From positions 1 through 10,000 of the forward strand of contig JAIWNK010000138.1 in the NCBI GenBank assembly GCA_020216845.1: a stretch of DNA of 10,000 nt. Reading direction: 5' to 3'. This DNA comes from Anaerolinea sp. GTDB taxonomy: Bacteria; Chloroflexota; Anaerolineae; Anaerolineales; Anaerolineaceae. Positions within the stretch are counted from its first letter, which is position 1. Each line of letters opens with the position of its first letter. A program made the translations under genes and the position numbers. The notes beneath the pieces were generated by a model that saw only the letters and a program-made list of their open reading frames with translations, had not been told where the DNA came from and did not search any database. Of the stretch, positions 1 to 5,919 are shown in pieces.

Positions 1-65
1 TCTTCGTGAAAGGATCAATTCTGGCTCGAGCTGCGGGATGGTACGGTTTTCTGATGATTGAATGA
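1..65 (+). other. Possible 3' end of an upstream gene (reading frame unclear)
   Basis: The window opens inside something that ends just before the ABC-F gene. Three plus-strand readings are possible. Frame 3 is open from base 3 to a TGA at 63-65. Frame 2 ends at a TGA at 59-61. Frame 1, from base 10 to a TGA at 52-54, reads KDQFWLELRDGTVF and looks the most protein-like, but an in-frame TGA at 7-9 precedes it. Removing one A from the AAA at 9-11 would join that reading to FV upstream. No family is recognised from so short a piece. The rest, 66-83, is the ABC-F leader. Confidence 0.2.
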
Positions 66-83
66 AAAGATGGAGTTGGTAGC

Positions 84-2063
84 ATGTCTATTTTAACAGC
101 CCGCAATCTTGGCCTTTCTTTTGGCGCTTTTGACTTGTTTCAGGGCGTGACGTTGAGCATTGCCAATGATAGCAAAATCGGTCTGATTGGACCGAATGGG
201 ATTGGGAAGACTTCTTTGTTGCTGATGTTGACTGGAATCAACGCCCCGACGCGCGGCGAGATTTCGCTGGCGCGCGGCCGGCGCCTGGGTTATTTGCCGC
301 AAGAGGCGATGGACGCTTTTGCAGATCGTCAGCACACGGTGTATGTTGAAATGCAAACGGTGTTTGCTGACCTGTTGCAGCAGCAAGCACACCTGCAAGA
401 GCTGGAACAGCTCATGGCTGAAAATGCGGCGGATGAGCGTTTGTTGCAAAACTATGGTGACCTGCAGCAGCGTTTTGAGCAGGCAGGTGGCTATGAGTAT
501 GAGTTGCGCATTCAGCAGACTTTGCAGGGGCTTGGCCTGGGCAAGGATTGTTGGAATATGCCGCTCAGTCACCTGAGCGGAGGGCAGAAGACGCGTGCCT
601 TGCTGGCACGCCTGTTGCTTGAAAAACCCGATTTGTTGATCCTGGATGAGCCGACCAATCATTTGGATGTGGATGCGGTTGAATGGCTGGAACATGTCTT
701 AGAAGATTGGAAGGGGGCAGTGCTGATCGTCAGTCATGACCGTTACTTCCTCGATCACACGGTCAACACCATTTGGGAGATGACGCCCTATGGACTGGAG
801 GAATATTCCGGCAATTACAGCGCCTATGTGCAGCAGCGCGAGGAGCGGTGGGCTTTGCAGCAACGCATGTTTGAGGAAGAGAAAACCCGCTTGCTGAATG
901 AAGTGGATTATATTCAGCGCAATTGGGTGCGTGATAGCACGCATGCGCAGGCGTTGGGGCGGTTGCGACGGGTGTCGCGCGAGCTTCGCGCCATTGAACA
1001 ATATGGTGTGCTGGCAATGCGCAGCGGGCGCAAATGGATTGAGATGGACATTCGTTCAGAGCGTCCGATGGATGTGATTGAGGTTGTGCGGCGGGTGAAT
1101 GCCTTGCAACTGCCCAGTCATCGCCCTTTGCACATCCGTCCACGCTTGCAGGCCAATGCTGCTGGGGGGGCGATTGCTCTGCGTACGAGTGGGGTGACGG
1201 TTGGGTACCCGGGTATGGTCTTGTTTGAAAGCGGCCCGTTGGAGCTGCGCCGCGGGGAATGTGTGGCGTTGATGGGCCCGAATGGTAGCGGCAAGACGAG
1301 CTTCCTCAAGACGTTGGTCGGGCAGATCGAGCCGCTTGCAGGTGAAATTGAGACCGGGCCCAGTTTCCGGGTGGGTTATTTTGCCCAAGCTCAGGATGCG
1401 CTGAATGATCAGCACACTGTGCTGCAAGAATTGCAGCTGCATAAGCAAATGGACGATGAGCCTGCGCGGGCACACCTGGCGCAATATCTGTTCCGCGGTG
1501 AGGATGTCTTCAAGCAGGTCGGCATGCTCAGCGGCGGCGAACGGGCACGCCTGGCGCTGGCCATTTTGGCGCTGGAAGGGGCAAACTTTCTTGTTTTGGA
1601 TGAGCCTACCAATCATTTGGATATTCCGGCGCGTGAAGCCTTGCAAGATGTGCTTGATGCTTTTCCGGGGACGATTTTGCTCGTCTCGCACGATCGCTAC
1701 CTGGTGGATCAGCTGGCAACGCAGATTTGGGAATTGCGCGAGGGCCGTTTGCGGGTTTTCCATGGGCGCTATCGTGAGTTTGTGGTTCGTCAGTCCGTTG
1801 GACGAGCGCAAGTTTTGACGCAAACGACACGGCAGCCGTTGCGCGGCAATGACAAGGAGGCGCGCCGCCGCAGTCAGGCACTGAGCCTGATTGAGGAGCG
1901 CATACATGCTCAGGAGCAGGCTTTGCAGCGTCTGTATGTGGATGTGCAAAAGGCTTCGGAGCGCGGTAATTTTGAACAGGCGCGCACGCTGGGCTTGCAG
2001 CTGGCAAAGGTGCAGGCAGATTTAGATCAGTTAATGCAGGAATGGGAAAGCCTGGCCGCCTAA
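84..2063 (+). CDS. ABC-F family ATPase (Uup/EttA/YkpA-like ribosome-associated protein)
   Basis: This soluble protein of 659 residues has two ABC ATPase domains and no membrane segments. Domain 1 has Walker A GPNGIGKT (36-43), signature LSGGQ (164-168), Walker B ending DEPTNHLD (188-195) and H-loop SHDR (217-220). Domain 2 has GPNGSGKT (398-405), LSGGE (482-486), DEPTNHLD (507-514) and SHDR (535-538). Both sites look catalytically complete. The charged linker between them (about 253-360) is where ABC-F proteins contact the ribosomal P-site tRNA. A basic and glutamine-rich helical tail (about 590-657) resembles the ABC-F C-terminal coiled coil. In known members the protein binds the ribosomal E site and rescues stalled translation or protects against antibiotics; which applies here cannot be told. 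The ATG at 84 is preceded by GGAG at 72-75. The gene ends in a terminator at 2051-2086, so it is not co-transcribed with the permease. The family call is secure; the subfamily is open. Confidence 0.95.
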   Translation: MSILTARNLGLSFGAFDLFQGVTLSIANDSKIGLIGPNGIGKTSLLLMLTGINAPTRGEISLARGRRLGYLPQEAMDAFADRQHTVYVEMQTVFADLLQQQAHLQELEQLMAENAADERLLQNYGDLQQRFEQAGGYEYELRIQQTLQGLGLGKDCWNMPLSHLSGGQKTRALLARLLLEKPDLLILDEPTNHLDVDAVEWLEHVLEDWKGAVLIVSHDRYFLDHTVNTIWEMTPYGLEEYSGNYSAYVQQREERWALQQRMFEEEKTRLLNEVDYIQRNWVRDSTHAQALGRLRRVSRELRAIEQYGVLAMRSGRKWIEMDIRSERPMDVIEVVRRVNALQLPSHRPLHIRPRLQANAAGGAIALRTSGVTVGYPGMVLFESGPLELRRGECVALMGPNGSGKTSFLKTLVGQIEPLAGEIETGPSFRVGYFAQAQDALNDQHTVLQELQLHKQMDDEPARAHLAQYLFRGEDVFKQVGMLSGGERARLALAILALEGANFLVLDEPTNHLDIPAREALQDVLDAFPGTILLVSHDRYLVDQLATQIWELREGRLRVFHGRYREFVVRQSVGRAQVLTQTTRQPLRGNDKEARRRSQALSLIEERIHAQEQALQRLYVDVQKASERGNFEQARTLGLQLAKVQADLDQLMQEWESLAA

Positions 2064-2086
2064 ACGCGGCCAGGTGTTTTGTTTTT
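2051..2086 (+). terminator. Intrinsic terminator overlapping the ABC-F stop codon
   Basis: A perfect 9-bp stem, CCTGGCCGC (2051-2059) paired with GCGGCCAGG (2066-2074), closes a 6-base loop. It is followed by TGTTTTGTTTTT (2075-2086). This is a textbook rho-independent terminator. The left arm encodes the last residues of the ABC-F protein and the TAA stop (2061-2063) lies in the loop, so a ribosome at the stop codon would cover the hairpin. Confidence 0.88.
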
Positions 2087-2090
2087 ACTA

Positions 2091-2096
2091 TATAAT
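2091..2096 (+). promoter_or_regulatory. -10 element (TATAAT) of a probable leaderless promoter for the fused permease
   Basis: A consensus TATAAT lies 9 bases upstream of the ATG at 2106 and directly after the ABC-F terminator. Transcription starting 6-9 bases after the hexamer would begin at or within a few bases of the ATG. No Shine-Dalgarno sequence is present before the ATG, which fits a leaderless mRNA. No good -35 hexamer is seen: the expected place (about 2068-2073) is inside the terminator stem. The T-tract of the terminator makes this stretch AT-rich, so a chance match is possible. Confidence 0.55.
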
Positions 2097-2105
2097 GATC
2101 AAACT

Positions 2106-4715
2106 ATGAGTGAGACTGAACTTTCGCCAACGCCCCAAACAGATGCATTGCCGCCGTTGCTGATTAACTTGAAGCGCGTGGGCGGGTATGTTTTTTCGCG
2201 CTTGTTGACCCTCGTCTTTGCCTTGGTGGTGGGGGTGTTCCTCACCATTTGGGTTGCTAACCTGGGTGGGTATCTGGATACGGTGGTGCGCGCCAACATT
2301 GATGAAAGCCTGGGCTCGATGGTGCAGGGTGGTTGGTTGAGCGATGTAACCAATGATGTTGAGCGTCAGGCCATCATTGAACAGACGCGCGCCGCCATGG
2401 AGGAAGCAGCGGGTCTGAATCAGCCTTTCTTGCTGCGCTGTGTGCAGTGGTTGTGGAAGGGCCTGACGTTGGATTGGGGCACAACGCGCCCCTATTACAC
2501 GATGGCGCAGGGGTCGCAGCGCATCACCGTGCGCTCCGCTATTCTGGATGCATTGCCGCGCACTTTGTTGGTGTTTGGCAGCGCGAATGTGCTGTTGTTT
2601 CTGGTCAGCATTTTCTTCGCCCTGCGTTTGGCGCGTCGGCATGGCGCCTGGCAAGATCGCCTCGTCTCAGCGTTGGCACCGTTGGCAGCTGCGCCCAGTT
2701 GGGTGTATGGGATTGTGCTTTCGCTGATCCTGATGTATGTTTTTCACATTTACCTCAAACCATTCAACCAATGGCCGCCGATTACCGATTGGAAATATAC
2801 GGGGGTCTATCTAAGCTATCTGTTACCGCCAATCGTGGCCATCTTTGTCAGCAAGTTCTTTCAGAGCATTTATGCCTGGCGGACGGTGTTTCTGGTCAAT
2901 TCCAGCGAGGAATATGTTCAGATTGGCGTAGCAAAAGGCCTGTCAGATCAACAATTGGAGCGGCGTTATCTTTTGCGTCCGATGCTGCCGAATGTGTTGA
3001 CGAGTTTTGCTCTGATGTTGCTGGGGCTGTGGCAAGAGGTGGTGGTGCTGGAAATTGTCTTCAACGTGGGCGGGGTGGGGCAAATGATGTTCACGGCAGT
3101 GCGCTTCTTCGATGTGCGCTTGTTGGTGGCATTGGTGGTGACCTTTGCCTATTTGCTGGTGGTGACAGTTTTCTTGCTCGATATTGTCTATGTCTTGGTG
3201 GATCCGCGGGTCAAGATTAGCGGGTTGCGGTCTAGCTTAAGCAGCCCCAAACGCCCTGTGCGGTTGAGGGCGTTGCTGCGCCCTGCGCAGTCATTGCCGC
3301 GGTTGCCCTTGCCGCCGCTGACTGCATCGGACAAACAAACCGTGCTGCGCCGGGTGAAGACCGGTGGAGAACGGCGGTTGTACCTGGGCGAGGTGCTGCG
3401 TTTTCTGCGCCAATATCCTGGTGTGTTGTTCGGCTCGCTCATCATCCTGGCGCTGATGGTTGTTTCGGTGTATACCCTGGTGCAAATGCCCTATCAAGAA
3501 GCGTTGCGGCGCTGGCGCGGTGATCATTTTGTCTGGCTGCGCAACCCGGTCAATGCTTTGCCGACGTGGGTGAACTGGTTTCGCAAGGATGATTTGCCAG
3601 AATCGATTGAAATCCGTGCCGATGACCCGATCATTGGCCGGCAAGAGACGGTTGTTTCGGGCAATACCCGACAAATTCGTTTTTCCTTCCCGTTTGATTA
3701 TCCCTATCAACACCTGCCAACAGATCTGATTGTTTTTTTCACTGCTCGCTATCCCGAAGACCAGAAACCCCTGGTGAGCATGACGTGGGTCACGCCCGAT
3801 GGTCGCGAGTTGAACATCGGTAGTTTTTCGATTACAAGTTCCTATTCTTATTACATGTTCAACGACGATCGGCTTGAGCGTCGTTTGAAGGTGCCCTTTG
3901 TGCGCGAGGGGCTATTTTTTGCTCCGGGGACGCGTGAGGTGTTGCCGGGGCGCTACGAGTTACAAGTGACGGCGTTTGTCTTTGACCCGCAATCGGATGT
4001 GCAGGCTGACTTTGTGCTCTATGGGCAGGTGTGGGGGGCGGCGGGCACGGATGGTCAGCGTCGTGATGTGGGCTTTGCGTTGTTGTGGGGCACGCCGGTT
4101 GCGCTGGCTTTTGGGTTGCTCGCCGCGGCACTTTCTACGTTGATGACGTTGACCATTGCCGCAATCGGTTCCTGGTATGGCGGCTGGGTGGATGAGTTGA
4201 TTCAGCGCCTGACGGAAATTAACATGATTTTACCGTTCTTCCCGGTCAGCTTGCTGATTTATACGCTCTATTCAAAGAGCTTTTGGGTCATCTTGGGGGT
4301 GACGGTGTTGCTGAGTGTTTTTGGCCCGGGGATTAAGAGCTTCCGCTCGTTGTTTTTACAAATCAAAGAGATGCCCTATCTTGAGGCGGCACAATCCTAT
4401 GGGGCGGGGGATGGACGGATTATCTTTCGCTATCTCATCCCACGCATTGGTGCCATCATTGTTCCGCAGGTGGTGGTGCTTGTGCCCAGTTATGTTTTTC
4501 TGGAGGCTTCGCTTTCGATGCTCGGCCTCTACGATCCGCTTTCGCCGCCAACCTGGGGGCAATTGGTGTTGCAGGGGCTTGATACGGGCTTCAGTCAGGG
4601 CGCCTATCACTTGTTGCTCTTGCCGGCGGCTTTGTTGTTGTTGACGGGCTATGCTTTTTTGCTGCTCGGCTTTTCGCTGGAACGGGTGTTTGAGCCACGC
4701 TTGCGACAGGAATGA
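2106..4715 (+). CDS. Fused DppB-DppC type ABC transporter permease with inserted extracytoplasmic domain
   Basis: This inner-membrane protein of 869 residues carries both permease halves of a peptide/nickel-type ABC importer in one chain. Half 1 (about 20-370) has six likely membrane helices near 30-52, 151-174, 196-214, 236-254, 298-318 and 339-364. Its cytoplasmic EAA-type coupling loop is near 268-295, and a VFNVGGVGQ motif (318-326) is typical of DppB. A polar linker (370-430) joins half 2: helix 438-460, then a large non-membrane region (461-655), then the DppC-type GTD...RRD motif (647-654), helices near 656-690, 704-741, 781-806 and 834-856, and an EAA loop (about 757-785). The substrate is unknown. 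No binding protein or partner ATPase is in the window, and the neighbouring ABC-F ATPase is not a transporter subunit. The in-frame TTG at 2079 lies upstream of the -10 box and is rejected as start; ATG 2106 is chosen, apparently leaderless. The permease call is firm. Confidence 0.9.
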   Translation: MSETELSPTPQTDALPPLLINLKRVGGYVFSRLLTLVFALVVGVFLTIWVANLGGYLDTVVRANIDESLGSMVQGGWLSDVTNDVERQAIIEQTRAAMEEAAGLNQPFLLRCVQWLWKGLTLDWGTTRPYYTMAQGSQRITVRSAILDALPRTLLVFGSANVLLFLVSIFFALRLARRHGAWQDRLVSALAPLAAAPSWVYGIVLSLILMYVFHIYLKPFNQWPPITDWKYTGVYLSYLLPPIVAIFVSKFFQSIYAWRTVFLVNSSEEYVQIGVAKGLSDQQLERRYLLRPMLPNVLTSFALMLLGLWQEVVVLEIVFNVGGVGQMMFTAVRFFDVRLLVALVVTFAYLLVVTVFLLDIVYVLVDPRVKISGLRSSLSSPKRPVRLRALLRPAQSLPRLPLPPLTASDKQTVLRRVKTGGERRLYLGEVLRFLRQYPGVLFGSLIILALMVVSVYTLVQMPYQEALRRWRGDHFVWLRNPVNALPTWVNWFRKDDLPESIEIRADDPIIGRQETVVSGNTRQIRFSFPFDYPYQHLPTDLIVFFTARYPEDQKPLVSMTWVTPDGRELNIGSFSITSSYSYYMFNDDRLERRLKVPFVREGLFFAPGTREVLPGRYELQVTAFVFDPQSDVQADFVLYGQVWGAAGTDGQRRDVGFALLWGTPVALAFGLLAAALSTLMTLTIAAIGSWYGGWVDELIQRLTEINMILPFFPVSLLIYTLYSKSFWVILGVTVLLSVFGPGIKSFRSLFLQIKEMPYLEAAQSYGAGDGRIIFRYLIPRIGAIIVPQVVVLVPSYVFLEASLSMLGLYDPLSPPTWGQLVLQGLDTGFSQGAYHLLLLPAALLLLTGYAFLLLGFSLERVFEPRLRQE

Positions 4716-4722
4716 GCTGCAC

Positions 4723-5508
4723 TTATTGCCGATAGAGGCCGGACCAGCGGTTGCGCAGCACGCGTAGCACTTCGCTGCCCATTTCAATGGATTCGCGCAC
4801 ATAACGCGCCAATTCGCCAGTTTGGCCTTTGGTGTCGCTTTCGTCGCGGTTGCTCCATTCGACTTCCACTTCAACGATGCGATAGCCGAATTTCTCAAAC
4901 AGGTAGAGCAGTTCCACATCATAGGCAGAGACTTTCCAGCCTTTGGGGCGTTGCTTTTGCTGAAAGAATTGCAAGCGCGGGAAGGCGCGCAGGGCGGCGG
5001 CGCGCCGGCAACTTTTGAAGCCGCATTGTGTGTCGCTGATGGTGGGCAGCAAGACGAGGCGACGCAAGGTGCGGAAGATGAAACTGCCCATTTTGCGTAC
5101 AATCGAGAAGCCCTCGCGCCCGGCGCCGCGGCTGCCGATGACGACATCGGCGCCCTGCGCGTAGTGCGGTAGCAGTTTTTCGACCTCGCGCAGAGGGGTG
5201 GATTGATCCATGTCGGTGAATAGCACAATGTCAGCGCGGGCTTGTTGGATGCCCGCCCAGACGGCAGCCGGTTTGCCACCGTGTGGAATATCAAGCAGGG
5301 CGAAACCGGCATGTTGGCTGACGAATTCCTGCAACAGGTGGCGACTGTCATCATTGGATTCGTCGTTGACAATGATGACTTCCCATGGATAGGGCTGTTG
5401 GGTCAGGTATGCCTGCACTTCCTGAAGCACGCCGCGCTCCAGGTTTTTTTGCTCGTTGTAACAAGGGATGACAACGGAGAGGAAGGGCTGTTCCGCGCCT
5501 GTTTGCAT
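4723..5508 (-). CDS. Family 2 glycosyltransferase, dolichyl/polyprenyl-phosphate glucosyltransferase (ALG5/DPG synthase) type
   Basis: This protein of 261 residues has a GT-A fold glycosyltransferase pattern: SVVIPCYNE (11-19) at the first strand, IIVNDESNDDS (45-55) for nucleotide binding, the metal-binding DxD-type FTDMDQSTP (97-105), IGSRGAGREG (124-133) and SDTQCGFK (158-165). The last motif is typical of the ALG5/DPG-synthase branch. Members transfer a sugar, often glucose, from a nucleotide sugar to a polyprenyl-phosphate carrier at the cytoplasmic face. No clear membrane helix is seen, although RTLRRLVLLPTIS (146-158) could be peripheral. The ATG at 5506-5508 is chosen because the alternative in-frame TTG at 5515-5517 overlaps a -10 box; no Shine-Dalgarno precedes either. 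The gene follows the DUF1667 gene by 29 bases and converges on the permease with a 7-base gap. The donor and acceptor cannot be read from the sequence. Confidence 0.9.
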   Translation of the reverse strand: MQTGAEQPFLSVVIPCYNEQKNLERGVLQEVQAYLTQQPYPWEVIIVNDESNDDSRHLLQEFVSQHAGFALLDIPHGGKPAAVWAGIQQARADIVLFTDMDQSTPLREVEKLLPHYAQGADVVIGSRGAGREGFSIVRKMGSFIFRTLRRLVLLPTISDTQCGFKSCRRAAALRAFPRLQFFQQKQRPKGWKVSAYDVELLYLFEKFGYRIVEVEVEWSNRDESDTKGQTGELARYVRESIEMGSEVLRVLRNRWSGLYRQ

Positions 5509-5516
5509 GAAAACCA

Positions 5517-5522
5517 ATTATA
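5517..5522 (-). promoter_or_regulatory. -10 element (TATAAT) of a probable leaderless promoter for the glycosyltransferase
   Basis: On the minus strand a consensus TATAAT, preceded by GG, stands 8 bases before the ATG at 5508. Transcription would begin about at the start codon. There is no Shine-Dalgarno sequence in the 8 intervening bases. A -35 hexamer is not evident; its expected position falls in the inverted repeat at 5532-5547. This suggests the glycosyltransferase has its own promoter besides any read-through from the upstream dehydrogenase operon. Confidence 0.55.
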
Positions 5523-5531
5523 CCCCAGGTT

Positions 5532-5547
5532 GCACACTCAGGTGTGC
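5532..5547 (-). repeat. Perfect inverted repeat around the DUF1667 stop codon
   Basis: GCACAC (5532-5537) and GTGTGC (5542-5547) form a 6-bp stem with a 4-base loop that contains part of the TGA stop codon of the DUF1667 gene. No T-tract follows directly on the minus strand, so it is a poor intrinsic terminator. It also lies where the -35 region of the glycosyltransferase promoter should be. It could be a weak transcript-end hairpin, an operator, or chance. Confidence 0.4.
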
Positions 5548-5915
5548 GCTGAGTCTGATTGCATGTCGCGGCTTGCAATCAGATCAATCCCTGTTCCCAG
5601 TGCATTGGAGAGCACAACCTGCCCCATGGTTACGGGAGCTTCAATTTCCAGCTTGCGGATTTCTGCCAGCAGCTCGGGGATGCGCGGTTTGGGGAAGGGT
5701 GCTGAGGTAGCAATTGGCAAGAGGGGATGAATGCCGCCGCGCACGCGCACTGTGGTTGCAACCATGCGGCGCGGGTCGGTCAGTTCGGCGCGCACATACT
5801 CATGGCCGCGCTTGCAGCCATTGGCGACCTTGACAATCGTTTCACCCTCGCGGGTCACGTCCAGGGTGCAGCCTTTTGGGCAAGTAATGCAAATGACTTT
5901 TACCGTTTCTTCCAT
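5538..5915 (-). CDS. DUF1667 (COG3862-type) small four-cysteine protein, partner of the upstream dehydrogenase
   Basis: This protein of 125 residues has four cysteines near its start: Cys9, Cys12 and Cys16 in a CxxCxxxC motif (CITCPKGC) and Cys34 in NGCKRGHEY. This is the hallmark of the DUF1667 family, whose genes usually sit beside a GlpA-like dehydrogenase and an NAD/FAD oxidoreductase, as here. The four cysteines probably bind an iron-sulfur cluster or zinc; that is inference. A following stretch, about 42-115, fits the rest of the domain with PLLPIATSAPFPK. A plausible role is electron-transfer subunit, analogous to GlpC of E. coli without sequence similarity to it. The ATG at 5915 follows the oxidoreductase stop by 4 bases, and its Shine-Dalgarno AGAGGT (5922-5927 region) overlaps that stop, so translation is likely coupled. 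It is the last gene of the three-gene operon. Confidence 0.88.
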   Translation of the reverse strand: MEETVKVICITCPKGCTLDVTREGETIVKVANGCKRGHEYVRAELTDPRRMVATTVRVRGGIHPLLPIATSAPFPKPRIPELLAEIRKLEIEAPVTMGQVVLSNALGTGIDLIASRDMQSDSAHT

Positions 5916-5919
5916 GGGC

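Noticed and set aside
1164..1170. Run of seven G as possible slippage or frameshift site
   Set aside because: The ABC-F frame continues intact through it with both ATPase domains complete, so there is no sign of a frame change.
1056..1949. Long minus-strand open frame opposite the ABC-F gene
   Set aside because: It lies wholly antisense to a gene with complete ATPase motifs, and its translation shows no recognisable domain. Codon bias of the real gene explains the lack of stops.
2079..2105. Upstream TTG start for the permease
   Set aside because: It lies before and across the TATAAT box and in the terminator T-tract, has no ribosome binding site, and would add only nine uncharacteristic residues.
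4356..5372. Minus-strand open frame of 338 codons across the permease end and glycosyltransferase
   Set aside because: It is a shifted frame of the glycosyltransferase extended into the permease antisense strand; the glycosyltransferase frame has all family motifs.
5509..5517. Upstream TTG start for the glycosyltransferase
   Set aside because: Its first base is part of the -10 hexamer, so it would not be on a transcript from that promoter; the ATG at 5508 suits the family N-terminus.
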